This document shows, in pieces, positions 25,761 through 38,037 of a stretch of 41,894 nt of DNA; the stretch's first letter is position 1, and every line of letters begins with the position of its first letter. Source of the stretch: Agromyces salentinus. GTDB taxonomy: Bacteria; Actinomycetota; Actinomycetes; Actinomycetales; Microbacteriaceae. A program made the translations under genes and the position numbers. The stretch is taken from assembly GCF_009749395.1 (NCBI RefSeq), contig NZ_WBIR01000027.1:1-41894 (forward strand), given 5' to 3'. The notes under the pieces are model-generated. The model ran no database searches and was not told the origin of the DNA. It worked only from the letters and a program-made list of their open reading frames with translations.

Positions 25761-27410
25761 ATGTCCGCTCTCCGATCCCGCAGCACCCGACGCCGCGGCA
25801 TCCTGTTGGTCGTCACCGCCGTCGTCGGCGGCCTCGTGCTCAGCGCCTGCACCCCACAGGCCCAGCCGTCGCCGTCGGCTCCCGACTGGGAGCTCACCGC
25901 ACAGACGGCCGACCCGTCCGGGGAGATCGATTCGTTCACCTGGGCGAACTACGGCGAGCCCTACTCCCTCGACTACGCGTACGCGTTCGACTACGCCGAC
26001 AACATGGTGCTCTCCAACGTCTGCGAGTCGCTGCTCCGGTTGAATCCCGACTACACGCTCACCCCCGGCCTCGCCGAGTCCTTCGAGCAGACGAGCCCCA
26101 CGACCTGGACCTACCGGATCCGGGACGGGGTGAGCTTCCACGACGGCTCGCCGCTCACGGCCGCCGACGTGGTCGCCTCCATGAGCCGGCACCTCGACCC
26201 CGAGGTCGGGTCGTCCTGGTTCTCGGTGTACCAGAACGTCACGGCGATCGAGCAGACCGGCGACCGCGAGGTGACGGTCACCACGGCCATCCCCGACTCG
26301 CAGTTCAACCAGGGCATGGGCGGATCGGCCGGCGTCGTCGAGTCTGCCGCGACGCTCGCCGAGAAGGGCGCCGACTACGGCAACTCGACCGGGCTCGTCA
26401 ACTGCACCGGTCCGTTCGAGCTCGCCGAGTGGCAGTCGGGGGAGTCGATCACGCTCACGAGGTTCGACGACTACTGGGACGAGAGCCTGCGCGCGAAGTC
26501 CGGTGAGGTGCGGTTCGTCTTCATGAACGACGCGAACGCGCGCATCAACGCGCTGAAGTCCGGCGACGTCGACGGCAGTTGGATGCTGCCCACCGACGGC
26601 ATCGCGCAACTGCAGGCCTCGGGCGTCGGGGACGTGTACTTCGGCCTCAGCACGGCCACCTCGAACCTGATCGTCTCCGACACCGACGGACCGCTCTCCG
26701 ATCCGCGGGTGCGTCGGGCGCTCATGATGGCGCTCGACCGCGAGGGCATTCTCGAGGCGGCCGCGAAGGGGTACGGGGCCGTGTCGAACGCCCTGACGAC
26801 CGAGTCCGTGTGGGGCGAGGCATCCGAGCAGACCCGAGTCGACGCCTTCAGCGGACTCGAGGAGTATCCACGAGACCTCGAGGCGGCCAAGCAGCTCGTC
26901 GAGGACGCCGGCGCCACCGGGGAGAAGATCGTGTTCGCGACCGCGCCGATCAGCAACGACTTCACGGTCGTGTCGCAGGCTACCGTCGCGGCGGCCCAGT
27001 CGATCGGTCTCGACGCCGAGATCAAGACCGTCACGCCGAACGCCTACACCGCACTGTTCTCCGACCCGAGCGCACGCGAGGGCGTCGACCTGTTCTACAC
27101 CGTCTGGTACCTCTCGAGCCCCGACCCGCTGGAGATGTACGGCGTGCTCCGCACCGGAGAGTTCAGCAACTACGGCGAATGGAGCGACGCCGACTTCGAC
27201 CGGATCGCCGACGAGGCCGTCGGCACCGCTGATGCCGATGCTCGGGCGAAGCTCACCGGCGAGCTCCAGCACATCGCCAACGAGCAGCTGCCCTGGCTGC
27301 CGCTGTACTCCAGCCCCATGCCGGTCTTCGTCGGCGAGCGGATCACCGGCGTCGAACCGTCGATCGCCTTCCTCTACTACCCGTGGGCGGCGACCATTGG
27401 CGCTCGATAG
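25761..27410 (+). CDS. Peptide-type ABC importer, substrate-binding lipoprotein
   Basis: 549 aa, AGGAG before the ATG. Signal with twin-arginine-like basic start (RSTRRRG), a hydrophobic stretch and lipobox VLSAC (Cys30). The mature protein is a family 5 solute-binding protein (DppA/OppA type): ANMVLSNVCESLLRLNPDYTLTPGLAESFEQTSPTTWTYRIRDGVSFHDGSPLTAADVVASMSR is the diagnostic block. It delivers an oligopeptide or similar solute to the permeases encoded downstream. Confidence 0.93.
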   Translation: MSALRSRSTRRRGILLVVTAVVGGLVLSACTPQAQPSPSAPDWELTAQTADPSGEIDSFTWANYGEPYSLDYAYAFDYADNMVLSNVCESLLRLNPDYTLTPGLAESFEQTSPTTWTYRIRDGVSFHDGSPLTAADVVASMSRHLDPEVGSSWFSVYQNVTAIEQTGDREVTVTTAIPDSQFNQGMGGSAGVVESAATLAEKGADYGNSTGLVNCTGPFELAEWQSGESITLTRFDDYWDESLRAKSGEVRFVFMNDANARINALKSGDVDGSWMLPTDGIAQLQASGVGDVYFGLSTATSNLIVSDTDGPLSDPRVRRALMMALDREGILEAAAKGYGAVSNALTTESVWGEASEQTRVDAFSGLEEYPRDLEAAKQLVEDAGATGEKIVFATAPISNDFTVVSQATVAAAQSIGLDAEIKTVTPNAYTALFSDPSAREGVDLFYTVWYLSSPDPLEMYGVLRTGEFSNYGEWSDADFDRIADEAVGTADADARAKLTGELQHIANEQLPWLPLYSSPMPVFVGERITGVEPSIAFLYYPWAATIGAR

Positions 27411-27426
27411 GGCCGTCGCCCCGGCC

Positions 27427-28419
27427 GTGGCGAACGTCGCAGCGGTCTCGCCCGGCCGGTCGGCCCGCGTCATCCGCAGGATCGCCGGCCGTCTCGGCGG
27501 ACTGGCACTGACCCTGTTCCTCGCATCCCTCCTCGTGTTCTTCTCGCGCTTCCTGGTCCCGGGGGACCCGGTGAGCTTCCTGCTCCGGGGGCGGCAACCG
27601 AGCCCCGAGGCCGTCGCGCAGGTCACCGAGCAGTACGGGCTCGACCTGCCGGCGTGGCAGCAGTACCTCACCTGGCTCGCTGGCGCCGTCCAGGGGGACT
27701 TCGGCCGCTCGCTGCAGTACCGCCAGGACGTCTCCGCGGTCATCGCCGACCGGCTGCCCGTGACCCTGATGCTCGTCGTCATGGCCGGTGCGATCATCGC
27801 CGTCATCGGGATCTCGTCGGGCATCGTCGCAGCGCTCAACCGCGGGCGAGCGCTCGACCGCGCCACGCTGGTGGGATTGACCGTGCTGAGCGCGATCCCG
27901 TCGTTCGTGGGGTCCATCGTGCTCATCTCCGTCTTCGCGGTGCAGCTCGGGTGGTTCCCGACGTTCGGGTCGGGCGAGGGTCCTGCCGACATGGCCTACC
28001 ACCTCGTGCTTCCCTCGATCGCGCTGGCGATCGTGTTCGTCGTGCTCGTCGGCAAGGTCACCCGGTCCTCGATGGTCGACCAGCTCCGCCGGGAGCACGT
28101 GGAGGTCGCGACCAGTCGCGGACTGCGACGCGCCACGGTCGTCCGTCGTCACGTCGTGCGCAACGCGCTCGGCCCCATCCTCACGGTCAGCGGAGTCCTG
28201 GTGGCCGGCCTGCTCGTCGCCAGCACCATCGTGGAGGCTGCGTTCGGGCTCGCGGGAATCGGCTCGCTCCTCGTCCAGTCCGTCGACCGACTCGACTTCC
28301 CGGTGGTGCAGGCCATCGTGATGCTCATCGTCACGGCCTTCGTCGTCGTCAACGCGATGGTCGACCTCGCGGAGCCGTGGATCGATCCGCGCTCCGCGGC
28401 GGGAGCGGGTGCGCGATGA
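27427..28419 (+). CDS. Peptide-type ABC importer, permease 1 (DppB type)
   Basis: About 330 aa from GTG 27427. A TTG at 27397, overlapping the previous gene, is an alternative; neither has a clear ribosome site. First membrane segment LGGLALTLFLASLLVFFSRFL, then the periplasmic loop with QYGLDLPAWQQYLTWLAGAVQGDFGRSLQY typical of DppB, and five further segments. The EAA loop is EHVEVATSRGLRRATVVRRHVVRNALGPIL. It overlaps the next permease by 4 bases. Confidence 0.9.
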   Translation: MANVAAVSPGRSARVIRRIAGRLGGLALTLFLASLLVFFSRFLVPGDPVSFLLRGRQPSPEAVAQVTEQYGLDLPAWQQYLTWLAGAVQGDFGRSLQYRQDVSAVIADRLPVTLMLVVMAGAIIAVIGISSGIVAALNRGRALDRATLVGLTVLSAIPSFVGSIVLISVFAVQLGWFPTFGSGEGPADMAYHLVLPSIALAIVFVVLVGKVTRSSMVDQLRREHVEVATSRGLRRATVVRRHVVRNALGPILTVSGVLVAGLLVASTIVEAAFGLAGIGSLLVQSVDRLDFPVVQAIVMLIVTAFVVVNAMVDLAEPWIDPRSAAGAGAR

Positions 28420-29336
28420 CGATCCCCACGACCCCTCCACCCGCCGCTGGCGCGCCACGCCCAGCCCCTGGTCGCGTGGGCCCGGCGACCCTCGCCGTCC
28501 AGGTGCTGCGCTCGCCCCGTGCGCGCCGCCCAGACGCGGTGCTCGTCGTCGCCGCGGGCGCCCTCGCCGTGATGACGCTCGCCGCGGTGTTCGCCCCGTT
28601 CGTCGCGCCGTATCCGCCGGACGCGATCGACCTGCTCGCCGTGAACGCGCCTCCGAGCGCGGCGCACTGGCTCGGCACGGACGGCTTGGGCCGCGACCTG
28701 CTGAGCCGGCTCGTCTACGGCGCGCGCACGGCGCTGCTCGGCCCGCTCCTCGTCGTGATCGGCTCGACCGTGATCGGCATGCTGCTCGGGCTCATCGCCG
28801 GTTGGCGCGGCGGCTGGATCGACGCGGTGCTCGGTCGCGTGTTCGACGTGCTCTTCGCGTTCCCGTCGTTGCTCCTCGCGATCATGGCCGTCGCCCTGTT
28901 CGGCAAGGGCCTGGTCGCCCCGGTCATCGCGATGAGCATCGCCTACGCGCCATTCGTGGCGCGCTTGACGCGGTCGCTCGTGAAGGCGGAGGTCTCGCGG
29001 CCGTACGTGTCGGCCTACCGGGTGCAGGGGTTCGGAGGCGCCTGGATCGCCTTCCGGCGTGTGCTCCCGAACGTCACGCCCATCGTCGGCGCGCAGTCCA
29101 CCCTGAACTTCGGGTACGTGCTCGCCGAGCTCGCAGGCCTGTCCTTCCTCGGCCTCGGCGTACAGCCACCCACTCCGGACTGGGGCGCGATGATCAACGA
29201 GGCGCAGTCCGGCATCCTGGCGGGCGCCTTCCTGCCGGCGCTCGTCCCCGCCATCGCCGTCGTCATCGCGGTCGTGGCCGTCAACATCCTCGGGGACGAG
29301 CTCTCCGACCGCATCGGAGGGGGAATCCCCGCATGA
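28416..29336 (+). CDS. Peptide-type ABC importer, permease 2 (DppC type)
   Basis: 306 aa from the ATG overlapping the previous stop. A Pro/Ala-rich N-terminal tail of about 25 residues precedes the first membrane segment (VLVVAAGALAVMTLAAVFAPF). The DppC blocks HWLGTDGLGRDLLSRLVYGARTALLGPLLVVIGSTVIG and the EAA loop PYVSAYRVQGFGGAWIAFRRVLPNVTPIV are present, with GVQPPTPDWGAMINEAQ near the end. It overlaps the ATPase gene by 4 bases. Confidence 0.93.
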   Translation: MTIPTTPPPAAGAPRPAPGRVGPATLAVQVLRSPRARRPDAVLVVAAGALAVMTLAAVFAPFVAPYPPDAIDLLAVNAPPSAAHWLGTDGLGRDLLSRLVYGARTALLGPLLVVIGSTVIGMLLGLIAGWRGGWIDAVLGRVFDVLFAFPSLLLAIMAVALFGKGLVAPVIAMSIAYAPFVARLTRSLVKAEVSRPYVSAYRVQGFGGAWIAFRRVLPNVTPIVGAQSTLNFGYVLAELAGLSFLGLGVQPPTPDWGAMINEAQSGILAGAFLPALVPAIAVVIAVVAVNILGDELSDRIGGGIPA

Positions 29337-31000
29337 GCCTGCTCGAGATCTCCAACCTGACCCTCGACCTCCCGGGCGGCGCGCGCCTGCTCCACGGCGT
29401 CTCCCTCGCCGTCGGGGCCGGTGAGACCGTCGGCCTCGTGGGCGAGTCAGGGTCCGGCAAGTCGCTGACGGCCCGCGCCGTGATCGGGCTCGCCCCCGAC
29501 CGTGCCGCACTCGGCGGCCGCATCGAACTCGACGGACGCTCCGTGATCGGGGCGAGCGGTCGCGACATCCTCGCCCTCCGCCGGGACTCGGCCGCCATGA
29601 TCTTCCAGGATCCGCGCTCGGGCATCAATCCCATGCGCACCATCGGGGATCACATGACGGAGACCCTGCGCCTCTGCGAGGGGCTGTCCGCAGCTGCGGC
29701 GACCGCACGCGCGGTCGAGCTCCTCTCCGCGGTCCGCCTCCCGAGACCCGAGGAGCACCTGCGGCAGTATCCGCACGAGTTCTCCGGCGGCATGCTGCAG
29801 CGCGTGATGATCGCCGGTGCGCTGTCCGGCTCGCCCCGGCTGCTGGTCTGCGACGAGCCGACCACCGCGCTGGATGTCACCACGCAGGCCGAGATCGTCC
29901 GGGTGCTCGCCGACCAGCGCGACGCCCGTGGCATGGGCATGCTCTTCATCACCCACGACCTCAACCTGGCGGCGTCGATCTGCGACCGGGTGGTCGTCAT
30001 GCGCGCGGGTCGGATCGAGGAGGAGGGGCCTGCGCTGCGCGTGTTCACCAGGCCGTCCGCGGACTACACCGCCAGGCTCGTGGCCACCACGCCGACCCTC
30101 GGGCCGGGCTCGGGCTCGGGCTCGGGAGCGGACGAGCGGCCCGCGGACGTCCCGGCGTCGGATGCGCCCCGCTCCGGGGGACGCGCGAGCGCTCTCGCGC
30201 TCACGGCGAGCGGGCTCTCCAAGACGTACCACCGGCACGGGAAGCCACCGGTGCGGGCGGTCGTCGAGGCGTCGTTCGACCTGGAGGCCGGCGCCGCGCT
30301 CGCCGTGGTGGGGGAGTCCGGGTCGGGAAAGTCCACGCTCGCTCGCATGATCGTCGGCCTCGAGCCGACCGACGGCGGCGAGCTCGCGATCGCCGGTCGC
30401 GACCGGGCCACGATTCCTCGGGGTCGCCGCGAGCGACTCGCTCGGGCTCGAAGCGTGCAGATGGTCTTCCAGGACCCGTACCTCTCGCTCGACCCGCGCA
30501 TCACGGCCGGTCGTGCCATCGAGGACGCGCTGCGCCTGCACTCCGATCTCGACCGCGCTTCTGCGACATCGCGCGCCGTTGACCTGCTCGAACAGGTCGG
30601 TCTCACGGCCGCCCATGCCGAGGCCCGTCCGCGCACGCTCTCCGGTGGCCAGCGCCAGCGCGTCGCCATCGCGCGAGCGCTCGCGATCGAGCCCGACGTG
30701 CTCGTGCTGGACGAGGCGACCAGTGCGCTGGACGTCTCCGTGCAGGCGCAGGTGCTCGACCTCATCGCCCGGCTGCGACGCGAACGCGGGCTCACGGTGC
30801 TCTTCATCAGCCACGACCTCGCCGTCGTCCGGCGGGTGTGCGAGGAGGTCCTCGTCATGCGCGCGGGCGAGATCGTCGAGCGCGGTGGCACGGTCCGGCT
30901 CCTGGAGGCCCCGTCGCATCCGTACACCCGCCTCCTCATCGACTCTGTGCCGAGGCCGCGGCAGGCGGATGCGCAGCCCGCCGGCGCGACGGTCGCGTGA
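29333..31000 (+). CDS. Peptide-type ABC importer, fused double ATPase (DppD-DppF type)
   Basis: 555 aa with two complete nucleotide-binding domains in one chain. Domain 1: Walker A GESGSGKS at about 38-45, signature FSGGMLQR, Walker B LLVCDEPTTALD, switch ITHD. Domain 2: Walker A GESGSGKST at about 327-335, signature LSGGQRQR, Walker B VLVLDEATSALD, switch ISHD. They are joined by a flexible linker from about 257 containing GPGSGSGSG, encoded by a short direct repeat. Each domain keeps all catalytic residues. It drives the two permeases encoded just upstream. Confidence 0.95.
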   Translation: MSLLEISNLTLDLPGGARLLHGVSLAVGAGETVGLVGESGSGKSLTARAVIGLAPDRAALGGRIELDGRSVIGASGRDILALRRDSAAMIFQDPRSGINPMRTIGDHMTETLRLCEGLSAAAATARAVELLSAVRLPRPEEHLRQYPHEFSGGMLQRVMIAGALSGSPRLLVCDEPTTALDVTTQAEIVRVLADQRDARGMGMLFITHDLNLAASICDRVVVMRAGRIEEEGPALRVFTRPSADYTARLVATTPTLGPGSGSGSGADERPADVPASDAPRSGGRASALALTASGLSKTYHRHGKPPVRAVVEASFDLEAGAALAVVGESGSGKSTLARMIVGLEPTDGGELAIAGRDRATIPRGRRERLARARSVQMVFQDPYLSLDPRITAGRAIEDALRLHSDLDRASATSRAVDLLEQVGLTAAHAEARPRTLSGGQRQRVAIARALAIEPDVLVLDEATSALDVSVQAQVLDLIARLRRERGLTVLFISHDLAVVRRVCEEVLVMRAGEIVERGGTVRLLEAPSHPYTRLLIDSVPRPRQADAQPAGATVA

Positions 31001-31052
31001 TCGCCGGCCATCGGGCGAGGCAATGGGCGGGGCAGGAACGGCACCGGTGAGT

Positions 31053-31082
31053 TTGCGACGCCACGCGCCGCGCCGGTAGGGT
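31053..31082 (+). promoter_or_regulatory. Promoter of the arginine-rich leader frame
   Basis: TTGCGA (31053-31058), an 18-base spacer, then TAGGGT (31077-31082), 6 bases before ATG 31089. AGGG could instead be a ribosome site. Confidence 0.45.
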
Positions 31083-31088
31083 CGACGC

Positions 31089-31196
31089 ATGTCCGCCACC
31101 CGGTTCACCTCGATCGCACGCGTCGCGCGTGTCTCGATCGTGCGCAACCGGCGTCGTGGCGAGCGCCGAATCTCGGCGACCCCTGCGGCAGGCTGA
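31089..31196 (+). CDS. Arginine-rich short reading frame, candidate arg-operon leader peptide
   Basis: 35 codons ending in TGA at 31194-31196. Nine residues are Arg (5, 11, 14, 19, 21, 22, 23, 26, 27), including the run RNRRRGERR. It begins 6 bases after a TAGGGT element, like the leaderless genes in this window, and its stop abuts a strong hairpin before argC. It has no recognisable domain. I infer a leader peptide whose translation senses Arg-tRNA. Against this, random frames in GC-rich DNA are Arg-rich by composition, so conservation in relatives is needed to establish it. Confidence 0.5.
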   Translation: MSATRFTSIARVARVSIVRNRRRGERRISATPAAG

Positions 31197-31218
31197 GGTC
31201 TGACGCGGGGCGTCGCCG
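31174..31218 (+). promoter_or_regulatory. Candidate antiterminator pairing in the arg leader
   Basis: 31174-31186 can pair with 31205-31218 over 13 bp, with one bulged C (31211) and one G-U. This occupies the whole inner 5' arm (31205-31212) of the hairpin 31197-31243, so the two structures exclude each other. The 5' arm lies just after the Arg codon cluster, so a ribosome stalled there would leave it free, whereas one reaching the stop would cover it. Confidence 0.4.
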
Positions 31219-31243
31219 GAACATCGCCCCGCTCGCTCAGACC
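31197..31243 (+). terminator. Hairpin before argC (terminator or attenuator)
   Basis: GGTCTGA (31197-31203) pairs with TCAGACC (31237-31243), and GCGGGGCG (31205-31212) with CGCCCCGC (31225-31232), around a 12-base loop. There is no T tract. It ends 2 bases before TAAGGTGG. It may end the upstream transporter transcript, attenuate the arg leader transcript, or both. Confidence 0.6.
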
Positions 31244-31244
31244 A

Positions 31245-31260
31245 TAAGGTGGATTCCATG
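31245..31260 (+). promoter_or_regulatory. TAAGGT element before argC
   Basis: TAAGGT (31245-31250), 7 bases, then ATG 31258. It can be read as a leaderless -10, or as the ribosome site AAGGTGG (31246-31252, 5 bases from the ATG) for a transcript reading through the leader. Confidence 0.45.
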
Positions 31261-32301
31261 ACGTACTCCGTCGCCGTCTCCGGCGCGTCCGGCTATGCCG
31301 GAGGAGAGATCCTTCGGCTCCTCGCCGATCATCCCGAGTTCGAGGTGCGCACCGTGACCGCGCACTCGAACGCCGGCCAATCGCTCGTGTCCGTGCAGCC
31401 GCACCTGCGCTCGTTCACGCATCTCACGCTGCGCGAGACCAACGCGGAGACCCTCGCCGGCCACGACATCGTCTTCCTGGCGTTGCCGCACGGCGCGTCG
31501 GGGGCGATCGCCGCGGAGCTCTCGCAGGACACCCTCGTGATCGACTGCGGCGCCGACCACCGGCTCGAGTCGGCCGACGACTGGTCGGCCTTCTACGGCG
31601 GCGACCACCACGGCGCCTGGGCGTACGGCGTGCCCGAGCTGCCCCGGCTCTCGGGGACGCAGCGCGAGCGCCTCACCGGCGCGCGGCGCATCGCGGCGCC
31701 GGGGTGCAATGCCTCGACGGTCGCGCTGTCCCTGGCGCCCGGCATCCGCGCCGGCGTCATCGAGGACCGCGACCTCGTCGCCGTGCTCGCCGTCGGGCCG
31801 TCGGGCGCGGGCAAGAGCCTGAAGACGAACCTGCTCGCGTCCGAGATCCTCGGCTCCGCGAACCCGTACGCCGTCGGAGGCTCGCACCGGCACATCCCCG
31901 AGATCGGGCAGGCGCTGCGCTGGGCGGGGGCAGCGACCCCGACGATCTCGTTCACCCCGGTGCTCGTGCCCATGAGCCGGGGCATCCTGGCCACGTCGAC
32001 GGCGCGGATCATGCCGGGCACGGATGCCGCGACGGTCCGCGCGGCCTGGGAGGACGCCTACGCGGGCGAGCGCTTCGTGCAGCTGCTGCCCGAGGGGCAG
32101 TTCCCGCGCACGGCCGACGTCCTGGGCGCGAACACGGCGCTCATGGGGCTCGCGGTGGACGAGGCCGCCGGCCGCGTCGTGGTCATCGCCGCGGTCGACA
32201 ACCTCGTCAAGGGCACCGCGGGCGCGGCGATCCAGTCCGCGAACATCGCGCTCGGCCTCGCAGAGTCCACCGGCCTTCCCATGAATGGAGTCGCCCCGTG
32301 A
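31258..32301 (+). CDS. argC: N-acetyl-gamma-glutamyl-phosphate reductase ArgC
   Basis: 347 aa from ATG 31258; GTG 31249 lies within the TAAGGTGG element and is rejected. NADP-dependent reduction of N-acetylglutamyl phosphate to the semialdehyde. An N-terminal Rossmann motif [10 protein letters not shown] (about 8-17) precedes the catalytic Cys150 in [13 protein letters not shown]; the substrate His lies in [11 protein letters not shown]. First structural gene of argCJBDFH. The 4-base overlap with argJ indicates coupling. Confidence 0.97.
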   Translation: MTYSVAVSGASGYAGGEILRLLADHPEFEVRTVTAHSNAGQSLVSVQPHLRSFTHLTLRETNAETLAGHDIVFLALPHGASGAIAAELSQDTLVIDCGADHRLESADDWSAFYGGDHHGAWAYGVPELPRLSGTQRERLTGARRIAAPGCNASTVALSLAPGIRAGVIEDRDLVAVLAVGPSGAGKSLKTNLLASEILGSANPYAVGGSHRHIPEIGQALRWAGAATPTISFTPVLVPMSRGILATSTARIMPGTDAATVRAAWEDAYAGERFVQLLPEGQFPRTADVLGANTALMGLAVDEAAGRVVVIAAVDNLVKGTAGAAIQSANIALGLAESTGLPMNGVAP

Positions 32302-33449
32302 CCGTCACCTCTCCCGCAGGGTTCGAGGCCGCCGGCATCGCCGCGGGCATCAAACGGTCGGGCGCGCTCGACCTCTCGCTCGTGGTCAACCGCGGGCCCT
32401 CGTCGGCAGCCGCGGCCGTGTTCACGTCGAACCGGGCCAAGGCCAACCCCATCCTCTGGTCGGAACAGGTGATCCTCGACGGCGTCGTCTCGGCGATCGT
32501 CCTCAACTCGGGTGGAGCCAACTGCTTCACGGGCCCCGAGGGCTTCCAGGTCACCCACCGCACGGCGGAGGCCGCGGCATCCGCGCTCGGCGTGGCCGCC
32601 GGCGACGTGCTCGTCTGCTCGACCGGCCTCATCGGCGACCAGCTCGACGGCGAGGTCCTCGAGGAGGGCGTCCTGTCCGCCGCCGCGCGGCTCTCGACCG
32701 AGGGCGGTGACGATGCCGCCAGGGCGATCATGACCACGGACACCCGGCCGAAGACCGTCGTCGTCGAGGGCGACGGCTGGCAGGTCGGCGGCATGGCGAA
32801 GGGCGCGGGCATGCTCGCGCCCGGCCTGGCCACGATGCTCGTCGTCCTCACGACCGACGCCGACCTGCCGAGCGACGAGCTCGACGCGGCGCTCCGCGAG
32901 GCCACGCGGGTGACCTTCGACCGGCTGGACTCCGACGGCTGCATGTCGACGAACGACCAGGTCACGCTGCTCGCCTCGGGCGCATCCGGGATCGCACCCG
33001 ACCGGGGTGCGTTCCGGGCGGCGGTCACCGAGGCCTGTCGCTCGCTCGCCGAGCAGCTGCAGGCCGATGCCGAGGGCGCGAGCCACGACATCGCGATCGA
33101 GGTGCGCGGCGCCGTCACTGAAGACGACGCCGTCGAGGTCGGGCGCTCGGTCGCCCGCAACAACCTGTTCAAGGCGGCGATCTTCGGCAACGACCCGAAC
33201 TGGGGCCGCGTGCTCGCGGCGATCGGCACCACGCAGGCGCCGTTCGATCCGTACCTCGTCGACGTCTCGATGAACGGCGTCCGCGTCTGCCACGCCGGCC
33301 GACCGGATGCGCCGCGGGAGCAGGTCGACCTCACGCCTCGCGCGACCCACGTGCTCGTCGAGCTGCACGCCGGCGCGGCATCCGCGACCATCCTCACCAA
33401 CGACCTCACGCACGACTACGTGCACGAGAACAGCGCGTACGCGAGCTGA
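32298..33449 (+). CDS. argJ: Glutamate N-acetyltransferase / ornithine acetyltransferase ArgJ
   Basis: 383 aa, GTG start overlapping the argC stop. ArgJ transfers acetyl from N-acetylornithine to glutamate, recycling the acetyl group. The precursor self-cleaves at Ala178-Thr179 within [18 protein letters not shown], freeing Thr179 as nucleophile. Other family blocks: [25 protein letters not shown] and [13 protein letters not shown], and the C-terminus NSAYAS. Presence of ArgJ means a separate ArgE/ArgA route is not strictly needed. It overlaps argB by 1 base. Confidence 0.97.
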   Translation: MTVTSPAGFEAAGIAAGIKRSGALDLSLVVNRGPSSAAAAVFTSNRAKANPILWSEQVILDGVVSAIVLNSGGANCFTGPEGFQVTHRTAEAAASALGVAAGDVLVCSTGLIGDQLDGEVLEEGVLSAAARLSTEGGDDAARAIMTTDTRPKTVVVEGDGWQVGGMAKGAGMLAPGLATMLVVLTTDADLPSDELDAALREATRVTFDRLDSDGCMSTNDQVTLLASGASGIAPDRGAFRAAVTEACRSLAEQLQADAEGASHDIAIEVRGAVTEDDAVEVGRSVARNNLFKAAIFGNDPNWGRVLAAIGTTQAPFDPYLVDVSMNGVRVCHAGRPDAPREQVDLTPRATHVLVELHAGAASATILTNDLTHDYVHENSAYAS

Positions 33450-34359
33450 TGATGCAGACACGCGCGCAGACCGACACCGACGACGCGGAAGCCCTGGCGT
33501 CGGCGAAGGCCCAGGTCCTCATCGATGCCCTGCCGTGGCTGAAGCGCTTCCACGGCGAGACGGTGGTCGTCAAGTTCGGCGGCAATGCGATGGTCAGCCC
33601 CGAACTGCAACGCGCCTTCGCCGAGGACATGGTGTACCTCCGCTACGCCGGCATCAAGCCGGTCGTCGTGCACGGCGGCGGGCCCCAGATCTCGGCGATG
33701 CTCGATCGACTCGGCATCGAGAGCGAGTTCCGCGGCGGCTACCGGGTCACGACGCCCGAGGCCATGGACGTCGTCCGCATGGTGCTTTCCGGGCAGGTGA
33801 ACCGTGAACTCGTCTCGCTCGTGAACGAGCACGGCCCCCTCGCGATCGGGCTCTCCGGCGAGGACGCCGGCCTGTTCCGCGGTCGTCGGCGGGGCGTCGT
33901 CGTCGACGGCGTCGAGGTCGACCTCGGACAGGTCGGCGACGTCGTCGAGGTGGATCCCGCGGCGGTCGTCGCGCAACTCGAGGCCGGGCGCATCCCGGTG
34001 GTCTCCTCGATCGCGCCCGATGCCGATCGATCGGGCCAGTCGCTCAACGTGAACGCCGACTCCGCCGCCGCGGCACTCGCGGTCGCGCTCGGTGCGGCCA
34101 AGCTCGTCGTGCTGACCGACGTCGCGGGCCTCTACCGCGACTGGCCGAACCGCGACTCGCTCGTGTCGCAGATCGACTCGGCCGAGCTCGCCGAGCTCCT
34201 TCCCACGCTCGAGTCGGGCATGATCCCCAAGATGGCAGCATGCCTCGAGGCGGTCGAGGGCGGCGTCGCCAAGGCGGCGATCATCGATGGGCGGGTGCCG
34301 CACTCGATCCTGCTCGAGATCTTCACGCCCGCGGGAATCGGAACCGAGGTGGTGGCCGC

Positions 34360-34363
<4 letters not shown>
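33449..34363 (+). CDS. argB: Acetylglutamate kinase ArgB
   Basis: 304 aa; ATG 33449 shares its A with the argJ stop, and ATG 33452 is an equally good start. An amino acid kinase fold with [10 protein letters not shown] (phosphate loop), [26 protein letters not shown] and the C-terminal LSTDVAGLY-type block [14 protein letters not shown]. It phosphorylates N-acetylglutamate. A longer N-terminal helix (about 30 residues before KFGGNAM) resembles the arginine-sensitive hexameric forms, so feedback inhibition by arginine is likely but inferred. Confidence 0.96.
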
Positions 34364-38029
<3,666 letters not shown>

Positions 38030-38037
38030 GCGAGCGG

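Noticed and set aside
27232..27426. N-terminal extension of the DppB-type permease from ATG 27232
   Set aside because: It is Ser/Pro-rich shadow of the binding-protein gene and precedes the first membrane segment by more than 80 residues.
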